64,000 nucleotides of DNA, taken from assembly GCF_002813455.1 (NCBI RefSeq), contig NZ_PHHE01000001.1, forward strand, positions 2,232,001-2,296,000, in the 5' to 3' direction. The position numbers were made by a program, and so were the translations under genes. This stretch comes from Pseudomonas baetica. GTDB taxonomy: Bacteria; Pseudomonadota; Gammaproteobacteria; Pseudomonadales; Pseudomonadaceae. Below are positions 35,655 to 45,333 of this stretch, one piece after another. The notes under the pieces were generated by a model, which did no database searches, was not told the DNA's origin, and saw only the letters and a list, made by a program, of their open reading frames with translations. Each line of letters begins with the position of its first letter. Position 1 is the stretch's first letter.

Positions 35655-36986
35655 TCAGTTAAGCTGACTGGCATTTTTGTTTTTGATCGGATACTTCGGC
35701 GATTTGAGCCTGATTGCCCGAGGATAAATGCGCTCCTCGCGTCGATGTGGCAGGACATAATGCGGGGCTGAGGCATGCAACTCTGCGAGATATTTGGGGA
35801 TGTTCCCCGAACGATCCGCAGAAACGCCGTTGATAAACCCCAAGATCGCCCAAGTGCACGCGGTGAAGCTCAGTTCGCATGGATGGATGCCTGGACAATG
35901 GCGGCTCATCTCCACCATCTGATAACGCAACAGGTTGTAGCCCAACAACACGCCCCACAGTTCCTGCTCAATCATTTCGGGCGTCTTGCTGCGCAGCGTA
36001 TAGCTGCTGTTCAGCAGGGTCTGCTTCATTTCTCTAAACCCTAACTCGATCTCCCATCGCTGGCTGTAGAGATCGACGATTTCGTCGGACGGGAAGCGTA
36101 ATGAGTCGGCCATCGACGTCAGTATCTGACAAACCTTGCCCTTGACGGTTTTGCTCAGAAGCCGCGCAGTCAGGCGCTCCGGCAATCCAGGCCATTGCTT
36201 GCGGGCCTGCGGCGAAGTACTCAACGAGACCACAGCATCGTGGCGCCCCAAACGCTGAAGCACTTCGTACTGCGAGCCTTTTTTCAGCGGCATCAACCAA
36301 TGTCGCTCGATGCCTGCTTGCTGCCATTGATGCAGCAACCCCAAGGAATAAAAGCCGCGATCGAACAGCGTCAGCGAGTGATCGGGGGTGGTTTCGATCA
36401 GTTGCTCCGCCAGTTTCATCTCGTTGCTGCGATAGCCGTCAAACGCGCTGCCAATCAGTAAGTGACTGGTCAATTCCATTTGGCAAACCATGCGCACCTG
36501 AGGAAAACCAGTATCGCCATGCTGGTTGCTGGCGGAGTCGTAACGCGCACGGTTTTCCGGTGTATCGGGCGTACGCCAGACGACGCCGTCGACACCCAGC
36601 AAGCGCAACCCGGCCCAGGTCGGATGACTGGCCGCTTCATGCCAGCTTTTCTGAGTCAGATCGAAGACTTGTCGTACGGCCTCGCTGCCCAGCCGCTGAC
36701 GGGCTTGGACTACGGCGCTGGGCGCGACCAGCGGACGTTGCCCAGGCAGCATGATGTTCATGCGACTGACCACATCCCACGCCGACATGCGTTGAAAAAA
36801 CGCCATGGAGATGACGCACCAAAGCATCATTTCCAAAGGTAAGCGTCGCCTGCGCAAAGTGGCTACACCGGCCTGCTCCAATGCCTGTTCGACCAGAGAT
36901 GGATCAAGCAACGAGTCCAACCCTTCGAGGGAGTTGGGAGTCGAGACGAAGTTGTGGGTGAGTTCCAGTGCCCGAGCCAGACGCAT
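35655..36986 (-). CDS. IS4-family transposase
   Basis: A 443-residue DDE transposase very similar in outline to that of E. coli IS4. An N-terminal IS4 domain includes [13 protein letters not shown] and [19 protein letters not shown]. The catalytic residues are Asp in [19 protein letters not shown], Asp in [12 protein letters not shown] and Glu in the family signature [15 protein letters not shown] (Y-x2-R-x3-E-x6-K). There is no frameshift or internal stop. Translation starts at ATG 36986, directly after the T run of a hairpin, with no normal ribosome-binding site. Confidence 0.95.
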   Translation of the reverse strand: MRLARALELTHNFVSTPNSLEGLDSLLDPSLVEQALEQAGVATLRRRRLPLEMMLWCVISMAFFQRMSAWDVVSRMNIMLPGQRPLVAPSAVVQARQRLGSEAVRQVFDLTQKSWHEAASHPTWAGLRLLGVDGVVWRTPDTPENRARYDSASNQHGDTGFPQVRMVCQMELTSHLLIGSAFDGYRSNEMKLAEQLIETTPDHSLTLFDRGFYSLGLLHQWQQAGIERHWLMPLKKGSQYEVLQRLGRHDAVVSLSTSPQARKQWPGLPERLTARLLSKTVKGKVCQILTSMADSLRFPSDEIVDLYSQRWEIELGFREMKQTLLNSSYTLRSKTPEMIEQELWGVLLGYNLLRYQMVEMSRHCPGIHPCELSFTACTWAILGFINGVSADRSGNIPKYLAELHASAPHYVLPHRREERIYPRAIRLKSPKYPIKNKNASQLN

Positions 36987-37022
36987 AAAAAAATCCGATG
37001 CCTATTCAGGCATCGGATTTTG
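36987..37022 (-). terminator. Terminator-like hairpin at the transposase start
   Basis: On the minus strand AATCCGATGCC, loop TGAATA, GGCATCGGATT, then a T run that directly abuts the transposase ATG. It would stop or mask transcripts entering from outside the element, a known way to limit transposition. Seen in sequence; function inferred. Confidence 0.75.
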
Positions 37023-37071
37023 ATTTCTTGCGGCCAAAGGTCAAGCAAAAGGGCTTAACTGATCGGCATTA

Positions 37072-37084
37072 GCCAATCTCTGGC
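37072..37084. repeat. Target-site duplication, right copy
   Basis: GCCAATCTCTGGC, identical to 35633-35645, immediately after the IS right end. It is followed by CGG and seven T, the other half of the split terminator. Confidence 0.93.
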
Positions 37085-37106
37085 CGGTTTTTTTATGCCT
37101 GCGATC

Positions 37107-38380
<1,274 letters not shown>

Positions 38381-39133
38381 ATGCCCGCACCCGTTCTGTC
38401 CGGCCCGCAATACCTGCGCGAAGGCCTCAAACTGGTCCTTAGCCCCAGCCTGCGATTGTTTGTGCTGCTGCCGCTGGCCATCAACCTGGTGTTGTTCGTC
38501 GGATTGATCTATCTGGCCGGCCACCAGTTCAGCCTGTGGGTCGATACGCTGATGCCATCGCTTCCCGAATGGCTGAATTTCCTCAGTTACATCCTGTGGC
38601 CGCTGTTCGTGGTACTGGTGGCGTTGATGGTGTTTTTCACCTTCACCATGCTCGCCAACATCATTGCAGCGCCCTTCAACGGCTTCCTCGCGGAAAAAGT
38701 CGAAGTGGTGGTGCGCGGCACCGATGACTTCCCGGCGTTCAGCTGGGGCGAACTGGTCGCGATGATCCCGCGCACCCTCGCTCGGGAAATGCGCAAACTC
38801 GGCTATTTCCTGCCGCGTGCCATCGGCCTGTTCATCCTCTCGTTCATCCCGGTGGTGAACATCGTTGCCGCGCCGCTGTGGCTGCTGTTCGGTGTGTGGA
38901 TGATGGCAATCCAGTACATCGACTACCCGGCGGACAACCACAAACTGGGCTGGAACGAGATGCTCGCCTGGCTGCGCGAGAAGCGCTGGCAGAGCATGAG
39001 CTTTGGCGGGATCGTCTATCTGGTGTTGCTGATCCCTGTGGTCAACATCCTGATGATGCCCGCGGCTGTGGCTGGCGCGACGTTGTTCTGGGTGCGTGAG
39101 CGCGGCGCGGAGAACCTCGTCACTCAACGCTGA
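38381..39133 (+). CDS. cysZ: Sulfate transporter CysZ
   Basis: A 250-residue inner-membrane protein with four long hydrophobic helices. The N-terminus [22 protein letters not shown] and the internal [15 protein letters not shown] and IDYPADNH are CysZ hallmarks. It brings sulfate into the cytoplasm for cysteine synthesis, linking functionally to cysD-cysNC further right. From memory, cysZ and trxB are neighbours in other Pseudomonas too. Confidence 0.93.
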   Translation: MPAPVLSGPQYLREGLKLVLSPSLRLFVLLPLAINLVLFVGLIYLAGHQFSLWVDTLMPSLPEWLNFLSYILWPLFVVLVALMVFFTFTMLANIIAAPFNGFLAEKVEVVVRGTDDFPAFSWGELVAMIPRTLAREMRKLGYFLPRAIGLFILSFIPVVNIVAAPLWLLFGVWMMAIQYIDYPADNHKLGWNEMLAWLREKRWQSMSFGGIVYLVLLIPVVNILMMPAAVAGATLFWVRERGAENLVTQR

Positions 39134-39187
39134 GCCGGTCTCAAACAGTCGGTCACAAATCCATCATCCGAACGTCACAAGCACGAC

Positions 39188-39213
39188 ATGGCCTCAGCCG
39201 ACACTGAGGCCAT
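39188..39213 (+). promoter_or_regulatory. Perfect inverted repeat over both candidate starts of the GT gene
   Basis: ATGGCCTCAG, loop CCGACA, CTGAGGCCAT. As RNA this is a stable 10-pair stem that contains one start codon at its 5' foot and another at its 3' foot. A translational effect is possible but unproven. Confidence 0.6.
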
Positions 39214-40387
39214 GACGACAGCTCTACACATCACTCTGATCAGCGAAACCTTCCCACCGGAAATCAACGGCGTGGCCAATACCCTTGGCCGCTTGTGCGA
39301 CGGCTTGCGCGCGCGCGGGCATCGGGTCGAACTGGTGCGCCCGCGCCAGGCCGACGATCCACAGCGCTGTGAGGACGATGCCTTGCTGCTTTGCCGGGGC
39401 TGGCCGTTGCCGGGCTATCCGGGGCTGCAATGGGGTCAGTCGTCAATGCACAAATTGCTGCGACGCTGGAAGCGTCAGCGCCCGGATGTGCTGTACATCG
39501 CCACGGAAGGCCCGCTGGGCCTGTCGGCATTGCGCGCGGCACGGCGCCTGGGGATTTCAGTGGTCAGTGGTTTTCACACAAATTTCCAGCAGTACACCAG
39601 TCAGTACGGCCTCGGTCTCCTGACACGGATGCTGACCCACTACCTGCGCTGGTTTCACAACCGTTCAGCGCTGACGCTGGTGCCGAGCATCAGCCAACGG
39701 CTGGAGTTGGAGCGCAGGCACTTCGAGCGTTTGGCGTTGTTGTCGCGAGGTGTCGACAGCCAGTTGTTCCACCCGGCCAAACGACTGAACGCTCTTCGAG
39801 AGCAATGGGGACTGGGCGAGCGGGATATTGCGGTGATTCACGTAGGAAGGCTCGCACCAGAGAAAAACCTTGGCTTGCTCAAACGCAGCTTTGAAAAACT
39901 GCGCAGCACTTATCCACAGCGCAATCTGAAACTGATCGTGGTCGGTGACGGGCCGCAACGCCTGGCACTGGAAAAGGACCTGCCGGAGGCGATCTTCTGC
40001 GGCTCACAACGCGGTGAAGCCTTGGCGGCGCACTATGCATCGGGTGATGTGTTTCTGTTTCCGAGCCTGACGGAAACCTTCGGCAATGTGGTACTCGAAG
40101 CACTGGCGTCGGGGCTTGGCGTGGTGGCTTACGATCAGGCAGCGGCGGCGCAGCATATTCGTCATGGATACAACGGCGTGCTGGCGATGCCGGGAGATGA
40201 GGAAGCGTTTTGCGATGCGGCGGCGTGGTTGCTGGAGGAAGATGAGACTTTACGTTGTGTGCGCTTGAATGCGCGGCAGCATGCGAGTCGCCAGGGCTGG
40301 GCGGCGATTATCGAGCAGTTTGAAGGTCATTTGCGTGGGGCTTGTGTCGGGGAGCAGGTTGTCCCGGATGCACAGACATTGCCTTGA
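39188..40387 (+). CDS. Glycosyltransferase family 4 (mannosyltransferase-like)
   Basis: A 399-residue GT-B fold transferase. The N-terminal domain starts ITLISETFPPEINGVANT; the C-terminal nucleotide-sugar domain has VIHVGRLAPEKNL, VVGDGPQR and the ExFG-type motif LFPSLTETFGNVVLEALASGLGVVAY. The pattern resembles GDP-mannose-dependent alpha-mannosyltransferases (MgtA/PimB-like); the acceptor is unknown. The start could be ATG 39188 or ATG 39212. Both lie within a perfect 10-base inverted repeat. It is monocistronic, with a REPIN after it. Confidence 0.87.
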   Translation: MASADTEAMTTALHITLISETFPPEINGVANTLGRLCDGLRARGHRVELVRPRQADDPQRCEDDALLLCRGWPLPGYPGLQWGQSSMHKLLRRWKRQRPDVLYIATEGPLGLSALRAARRLGISVVSGFHTNFQQYTSQYGLGLLTRMLTHYLRWFHNRSALTLVPSISQRLELERRHFERLALLSRGVDSQLFHPAKRLNALREQWGLGERDIAVIHVGRLAPEKNLGLLKRSFEKLRSTYPQRNLKLIVVGDGPQRLALEKDLPEAIFCGSQRGEALAAHYASGDVFLFPSLTETFGNVVLEALASGLGVVAYDQAAAAQHIRHGYNGVLAMPGDEEAFCDAAAWLLEEDETLRCVRLNARQHASRQGWAAIIEQFEGHLRGACVGEQVVPDAQTLP

Positions 40388-40408
40388 TTACCGCTGACGT
40401 TAAGCCGT

Positions 40409-40475
40409 CTTCGCGAGTAAGCCCGCTCCCACATTGGAATGCATTTCAATTGTGGGAGCGGGCTTGCTCGCGAAG
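40409..40475. repeat. REPIN after the glycosyltransferase gene
   Basis: Short inverted pair: CTTCGCGAGTAAGCCCGCTC(CCACA) and (TGTGG)GAGCGGGCTTGCTCGCGAAG, with only about 20 bases between. It lies between two convergent genes. Confidence 0.9.
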
Positions 40476-40494
40476 GGGCCTATGAAGGCGCCCG

Positions 40495-41598
40495 TTAAAC
40501 CAGCGTCATCAACGCCTCGCGGCTGAACGGCAGAATGTCCTGCTCACGCCCTTCGCGCACTTTCTGCGCCCAGTCCGGATCGACCAGCAGCGCGCGACCC
40601 ACCGCCACCAGATCAAACTCCTCTTTATTCAGACGCTCCAGCAGGTTCTCCAGACTGGCCGGTTGCGCGACCTTGTCGGTGTTGACCATGAACTGCAGGA
40701 ACTCGCCATCCAGGCCGACGCTGCCGACAGTGATGGTCGGTTTGCCGGTGAGCTTGCGCGTCCAGCCCGCCAGGTTCAGCTCGGAGCCGTCGAACTCCGG
40801 CTCCCAGAAACGCCGCGTCGAACAGTGGAAAATATCCACACCGGCCTCGGACAACGGCTTGAGGAACTCGCCCAGCGCCTCCGGTGTTTGCACCAGACGC
40901 GCGGTGTAATCCTGCTGCTTCCACTGCGAGAAACGGAAGATGATCGGGAAGCCCTCACCGACCGCTGCGCGCACCGCTTGAATCAACTCAATAGCGAAAC
41001 GCGAACGATTGGCCAGGCTGCCGCCGTATTCGTCGGTGCGCTGGTTGCTGCCTTCCCAGAAGAACTGGTCGACCAGGTAGCCGTGGGCACCATGGATTTC
41101 GACGCCATCCATGCCGATGGCTTTGGCGTCTTTAGCGGCCTGAGCGAACGCAGCGATAACGTCCTGAATGTCCTGTTTGGTCATGCCGTGCACGACGACC
41201 TGACCGTCCTTGAGTTTTTCCGTCAGGCCGTACCCCGGCACGCTGGCGTCCGGCTCGGTGCCGATACGACGCACGCTGCCGACGTGCCACAGTTGCGGAA
41301 CGATCTTGCCGCCTTCGGCGTGTACGGCATCAACGACTTTTTTCCAACCGGCCAGCGCGGCCTCACCGTAGAAGTGCGGCACGTTCGGGTAGCCGTTGGA
41401 GGCCTTGTGGCCGACGGTGGTGCCTTCGGTGATGATCAGGCCCACACCCGCCGCCGCGCGACGACGGTAGTACTCGATGACTTTAGAGTTCGGCACGCCG
41501 CCCGGGGAAAACGAACGGGTCATTGGCGCCATGACCACACGGGTCGGCAGTTCGAGGGCACCGAGGTGGAACGGTTTGAACAAGGCTTGAACCGGCAT
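40495..41598 (-). CDS. Old yellow enzyme family NADH:flavin oxidoreductase
   Basis: A 367-residue FMN-dependent oxidoreductase (TIM barrel). Seen: VVMAPMTRSFSPGGVPNSKVIEYYRRRA for the FMN site, VPQLWHVGSVRR, EIHGAHGYLVDQFFWEGSN with the substrate-binding His, and DYTAR and VAVGRALLVDPDWA late. Such enzymes reduce alkenes and nitro compounds; the physiological substrate is unknown. I chose ATG 41598 with GGAG seven bases upstream rather than 41613. Confidence 0.92.
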   Translation of the reverse strand: MPVQALFKPFHLGALELPTRVVMAPMTRSFSPGGVPNSKVIEYYRRRAAAGVGLIITEGTTVGHKASNGYPNVPHFYGEAALAGWKKVVDAVHAEGGKIVPQLWHVGSVRRIGTEPDASVPGYGLTEKLKDGQVVVHGMTKQDIQDVIAAFAQAAKDAKAIGMDGVEIHGAHGYLVDQFFWEGSNQRTDEYGGSLANRSRFAIELIQAVRAAVGEGFPIIFRFSQWKQQDYTARLVQTPEALGEFLKPLSEAGVDIFHCSTRRFWEPEFDGSELNLAGWTRKLTGKPTITVGSVGLDGEFLQFMVNTDKVAQPASLENLLERLNKEEFDLVAVGRALLVDPDWAQKVREGREQDILPFSREALMTLV

Positions 41599-41704
41599 TG
41601 GAAGGCTCCACAAGGAATGTCTTTATGACGGCGATAATATGGGCCGACGAAGCCATTGAACAGCACTATTGATTTGGGTGATTAAGGATTAAAAGACAGA
41701 AAGC

Positions 41705-41774
41705 AAAAGATCGCAGCCTTCGGCAGCTCCTACAGTTGATCTCATGTAGGAGCTGCCGAAGGCTGCGATCTTTT
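41705..41774. repeat. Inverted pair of GTAGGAGCTGCCGAAGGCTG-type REP elements
   Basis: Two perfect 30-base arms (41705-41734 and 41745-41774) containing GATCGCAGCCTTCGGCAGCT on the left and its complement on the right, spaced by only ten bases. Same type as 2094-2194 with CC(T)TCGG in place of C(T)GCGG. Confidence 0.93.
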
Positions 41775-41785
41775 GATCTTGATGT

Positions 41786-42268
41786 TCAGCTCAGCGCTTT
41801 TTCAATCGCATGAACAATGGTCGGATCATCCGGCGCCGTGCGTGGCGAGAATCGCGCCAGCACCCGGCCGTCCTTGCCGAGCAGGAACTTCTCGAAATTC
41901 CAGGTGATATCACCGGGAAACTCCGCGCCCTCGCCCGCCAGCAGACGGTAGAGCTGATGACGATCGTGGCCGTTGACTTCGAGCTTGCTCGACAACGGGA
42001 ACGTCACGCCATAGTTGAGGCTGCAGAATTCCTGAATTTCCTGTTCGCTGCCAGGTTCCTGGCCGGCAAACTGGTTGCACGGCAGGCCCAGGACGCTGAA
42101 GCCTTTGCCTTTGAATTGCTGATAAAGGTTTTCCAGCGCTGCGTACTGAGGCGTCAGGCCGCATTTGGAGGCGACGTTGACCACCAGCACGACTTGGCCC
42201 TTGAAGGGCGCCAGCGGTAGCTCCTGACCATCCAGGGCTGTCAACTTAAGGTCGTGAAAAGCACTCAT
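41786..42268 (-). CDS. Glutathione peroxidase (Cys type)
   Basis: A 160-residue thioredoxin-fold peroxidase. The catalytic Cys is in NVASKCGLTPQY near residue 36, with the Gln of LPCNQFAGQEPG and the Trp-Asn of ITWNFEKFLLGK completing the active-site tetrad. It reduces peroxides, in bacteria usually with thioredoxin rather than glutathione. ATG 42268 gives the usual length; the extended frame to 42325 does not. Confidence 0.94.
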   Translation of the reverse strand: MSAFHDLKLTALDGQELPLAPFKGQVVLVVNVASKCGLTPQYAALENLYQQFKGKGFSVLGLPCNQFAGQEPGSEQEIQEFCSLNYGVTFPLSSKLEVNGHDRHQLYRLLAGEGAEFPGDITWNFEKFLLGKDGRVLARFSPRTAPDDPTIVHAIEKALS

Positions 42269-42338
42269 GACGTACTCCAGGATTCCCGTGTTCTTCTCGA
42301 AACAGCCACTTGGCGAGACCACCAAGGACAGCCGCGGA

Positions 42339-42362
42339 CTAAAAAGGCGCCCGCGGGCGCCT
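42339..42362 (-). terminator. Terminator after slyD
   Basis: Palindromic GGCGCCCGCGGGCGCC; on the minus strand it is followed by TTTTTAGT. It lies about 30 bases after the slyD stop and before the peroxidase gene. Confidence 0.85.
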
Positions 42363-42392
42363 CTCCAGTTCTCGAAAGCTTAGCGCAGAAAA

Positions 42393-42878
42393 TCAGTGCT
42401 GATGGCCACCTTCGCCATGGACGTGACCATGAGCGATTTCTTCCTGGCTGGCGTCACGGATAGCAACGATCTTCACTTTGAAGTTCAGACGCTGACCGGC
42501 CAGTGGGTGGTTGCCGTCGACAGTGACGTCGTCGCCGTCCAGGTCACGGATGGTGACGATTTGCATTTGGCCGTCCGGCGCCGAAGCGTGGAACTGCATG
42601 CCGACTTCCAGCTCGTCAACGCCTTCGAACATGCTGCGGCTCAGAGTGCTGACCAGTTCGGCTGCGTATTCGCCGTAAGCGTCTTCCGGTTCAACGGAGA
42701 CTTCCAGTTCGTCACCAACAGCTTTGCCTTCCAGGGCTTTTTCCAGGCCCGGGATGATGTTGCCTGCGCCTTGCAGGTAAACCAGCGGAGCGCCGCCGGC
42801 GGAGCTGTCGATGACCTCACCAGCGTTGTTGGTCAGGGTATAGTCGATGGAGACAGCCTTATTGGCGGCGATCAGCAT
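42393..42878 (-). CDS. slyD: FKBP-type peptidyl-prolyl isomerase, SlyD-like
   Basis: A 161-residue proline isomerase and chaperone. An N-terminal FKBP half (AVSIDYTLTNNAGEVIDSS, YLQGAGNIIPGLEKALEGK) is split by the IF chaperone insert (about 70-125), and a His-rich tail AHGHVHGEGGHQH is typical of nickel-binding SlyD, though shorter than in E. coli. It acts in the cytoplasm in protein folding and metal delivery. I chose ATG 42878 with AAAAGG nine bases upstream. Confidence 0.93.
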   Translation of the reverse strand: MLIAANKAVSIDYTLTNNAGEVIDSSAGGAPLVYLQGAGNIIPGLEKALEGKAVGDELEVSVEPEDAYGEYAAELVSTLSRSMFEGVDELEVGMQFHASAPDGQMQIVTIRDLDGDDVTVDGNHPLAGQRLNFKVKIVAIRDASQEEIAHGHVHGEGGHQH

Positions 42879-43173
42879 GGGGCGAGACCTTTTGCATAAG
42901 AATATAGAAAGGCCAAGTTTAGCGAAGCAATCGCGCGAAAGCGAACACAACCCGGACAAACGGGATTCAACGATCACAGGCTTGCATCAAGACGAGGACG
43001 CTCATTGGGTGGCCGAGCTTTCCTGTGGACACACGCAACACCTGCGCCACCAGCCGCCATGGCAATCGCGAGCGTGGGTATTGGACCCGGGGCAACGTAT
43101 TGAAAAAATAGGCCAACCCTTTGCCTGCGGTTGGTGCGCACAAGGCTCGGTTAGCGATAACCTTGGCGACTGA
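42877..43173 (+). CDS. DUF3565 family protein
   Basis: A small protein of up to 98 residues. From about residue 30 it matches DUF3565 (GLHQDEDAHWVAELSCGHTQ, HLRHQPPWQSRAWVL) and ends in a CxxC-like pair CGWC, so a zinc site is likely; the function is unknown. The start is doubtful: ATG 42877 overlaps the slyD start codon on the other strand, TTG 42892 is an alternative, and the conserved part only begins near 42961. No good ribosome-binding site was found. Confidence 0.7.
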   Translation: MGRDLLHKNIERPSLAKQSRESEHNPDKRDSTITGLHQDEDAHWVAELSCGHTQHLRHQPPWQSRAWVLDPGQRIEKIGQPFACGWCAQGSVSDNLGD

Positions 43174-43233
43174 ATTTCGGCTGATCGTCAGCTATAGGCG
43201 ACGGCCATTGCCATGCACCCTTAGAGAATTCGC

Positions 43234-45333
43234 ATGCAAACTTTTTTTATCGCACCCACCGATTTTGGCGTGGGCCTGACCTCCATCAGCCTCGGGCTAG
43301 TGCGTACTTTGGAGCGCGCCGGGCTGAAAGTCGGCTTCTTCAAACCGATTGCCCAGCCGCATCCGGGCGACACCGGGCCTGAGCGCTCCACTGAACTGGT
43401 GGCACGTACCCATGGCCTGAGACCGCCGCAACCGCTGGGCCTGGCCCATGTCGAGCGGATGCTCGGCGACGGTCAGCTCGATGAGTTGCTGGAAGAAATC
43501 ATTACCCTGTATCAGCAAGCGGCTGTCGGCAAAGACGTGCTGGTGGTTGAAGGCATGGTGCCGACCCGCAGCGCCAGTTACGCGGCGCGGGTCAATCTGC
43601 ATTTGGCCAAAAGCCTCGATGCCGAGGTGATCCTGGTCTCGGCGCCGGAAAACGAAGTGCTCGCCGAACTCTCCGGCCGCGTCGAGTTGCAGGCGCAATT
43701 GTTCGGAGGCCCGAAGGACCCGAAAGTCCTTGGCGTGATCCTCAACAAGGTCAAGACCGACGAGAGCATGGACGCCTTCGCCACGCGCCTGAAGGAACAT
43801 TCGCCACTTCTGCGCAGCGGTGATTTCCGCCTGCTCGGCTGCATCCCGTTCCAGCCGGAACTCAACGCGCCGCGCACCCGCGACGTCGCCGACTTGATGG
43901 GCGCGCAAGTGCTCAATGCCGGCGACTACGAAACCCGACGCATGACCAAAATCATTATCTGCGCGCGAACCATGCGCAACACCGTCGAGCTGCTCAAGCC
44001 TGGCGTGTTGGTGGTAACGCCGGGCGATCGCGACGACATCATCCTCGCGGTCAGCCTCGCGGCGATCAACGGCGTGCCGCTGGCCGGCCTGCTGCTGACC
44101 AGCGACACCCTGCCCGACCCGCGCATCATGGACTTGTGCCGTGGCGCGTTGCAGGCCGGTCTGCCGGTGTTGTCGGTGAGCACCGGCTCCTACGACACCG
44201 CCAACCTGCTCAACGGCCTGAACAAGGAAATCCCGATCGACGACCGCGAGCGCGCGGAGATCATCACCGATTTTGTCGCCAGCCATCTCGACGCCAACTG
44301 GCTGCACCAACGCTGTGGCACGCCACGGGAAATGCGCCTGTCGCCAGCGGTGTTCCGTTACCAATTGATCCAGCGCGCCCAGGCGGCGAACAAACGCATC
44401 GTCCTGCCCGAAGGCAGCGAACCGTTCACCGTGCAGGCGGCGGCCATCTGTCAGGAACGCGGGATTGCCCGTTGCGTGTTGCTGGCCAAACCCGAGGACG
44501 TCGAAGCCGTGGCCCGCGCGCAAGGCATCGTCTTGCCGCCAGGCCTGGAAATCCTCGATCCGGACCTGATCCGCGAGCGCTACGTCGAGCCGATGGTCGC
44601 CCTGCGCAAGACTAAAAGCCTCAACGCGCCAATGGCCGAGCAGCAACTGGAAGACACCGTGGTGATCGGCACCATGATGCTCGCACTGGACGAAGTCGAC
44701 GGGCTGGTTTCGGGTGTGATCAACACCACCGCCAACACCATTCGCCCGGCCTTGCAGCTGATTAAAACGGCGCCAGGCTGCACGCTGGTGTCGTCGGTGT
44801 TCTTCATGCTGTTCCCGGAAGAAGTGCTGGTCTACGGCGACTGCGTGATGAACCCGCACCCAAGCGCATCGGAGCTGGCCGAGATCGCCCTGCAAAGCGC
44901 CGACTCGGCGGCCGCGTTCGGCATCACCCCGCGCGTGGCGATGATCAGTTACTCCAGCGGCGAATCGGCCACAGGTGAAGAAGTCGAAAAAGTCCGCGAA
45001 GCCACCCTGCTCGCCCACGAGCAACAGCACTCGTTGCTGATCGATGGCCCACTGCAATACGACGCCGCCGCCAACGCGGAAGTCGCCCGGCAACTGGCTC
45101 CGAACAGCCAGGTGGCCGGTCGCGCCACCGTGTTCGTGTTCCCCGACCTCAACACCGGCAACACCACCCACAAAGCCGTGCAGCGCAGCGCCGACTGCGT
45201 CAGCCTCGGCCCGATGCTGCAAGGCCTGCGTAAACCGGTGAACGACTTGCCGCGCGGCGCGCAAGTCGATGACATCGTCTACACCATCGCCCTCACCGCG
45301 ATTCAAGCCGCCAACCGACCTATGGATGTGTAA
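43234..45333 (+). CDS. pta: Phosphate acetyltransferase
   Basis: A 699-residue enzyme that interconverts acetyl-CoA and acetyl phosphate in the Pta-AckA pathway. The N-terminal P-loop NTPase-like domain (about 1-210) starts FFIAPTDFGVGLTSISLGLV with FKPIAQPHPGD, a DRTGG-type middle domain follows, and the C-terminal catalytic PTA domain (about 375-690) has RIVLPEGSEPFTVQAAA, LVSGVINTT, and ISYSSGESATG. Length fits the long form. No ackA is visible in the window. The acyltransferase gene follows directly without a gap. Confidence 0.96.
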   Translation: MQTFFIAPTDFGVGLTSISLGLVRTLERAGLKVGFFKPIAQPHPGDTGPERSTELVARTHGLRPPQPLGLAHVERMLGDGQLDELLEEIITLYQQAAVGKDVLVVEGMVPTRSASYAARVNLHLAKSLDAEVILVSAPENEVLAELSGRVELQAQLFGGPKDPKVLGVILNKVKTDESMDAFATRLKEHSPLLRSGDFRLLGCIPFQPELNAPRTRDVADLMGAQVLNAGDYETRRMTKIIICARTMRNTVELLKPGVLVVTPGDRDDIILAVSLAAINGVPLAGLLLTSDTLPDPRIMDLCRGALQAGLPVLSVSTGSYDTANLLNGLNKEIPIDDRERAEIITDFVASHLDANWLHQRCGTPREMRLSPAVFRYQLIQRAQAANKRIVLPEGSEPFTVQAAAICQERGIARCVLLAKPEDVEAVARAQGIVLPPGLEILDPDLIRERYVEPMVALRKTKSLNAPMAEQQLEDTVVIGTMMLALDEVDGLVSGVINTTANTIRPALQLIKTAPGCTLVSSVFFMLFPEEVLVYGDCVMNPHPSASELAEIALQSADSAAAFGITPRVAMISYSSGESATGEEVEKVREATLLAHEQQHSLLIDGPLQYDAAANAEVARQLAPNSQVAGRATVFVFPDLNTGNTTHKAVQRSADCVSLGPMLQGLRKPVNDLPRGAQVDDIVYTIALTAIQAANRPMDV

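Larger units (their letters stand above)
35646..37071. mobile_element. IS4-family insertion sequence, intact
   Basis: A 1426-base element. The ends are inverted repeats TAATGCCAGTCAGTTAAGC (left) and, read inwards from the right end, TAATGCCGATCAGTTAAGC, which differ at two positions. It is flanked by perfect 13-base direct repeats. It holds one full-length transposase gene, so it may be active. Joining the flanks recreates the hairpin AAAAAAACCGGCCAATCTC followed by TGGCCGGTTTTTTT, a bidirectional terminator between hopJ and trxB; the element sits in its loop. Confidence 0.95.

Noticed and set aside
43297..45306. 669-aa minus-strand open frame
   Set aside because: Antisense to pta. The composition is low-complexity His/Arg/Gln/Ala-rich with no domain signature.
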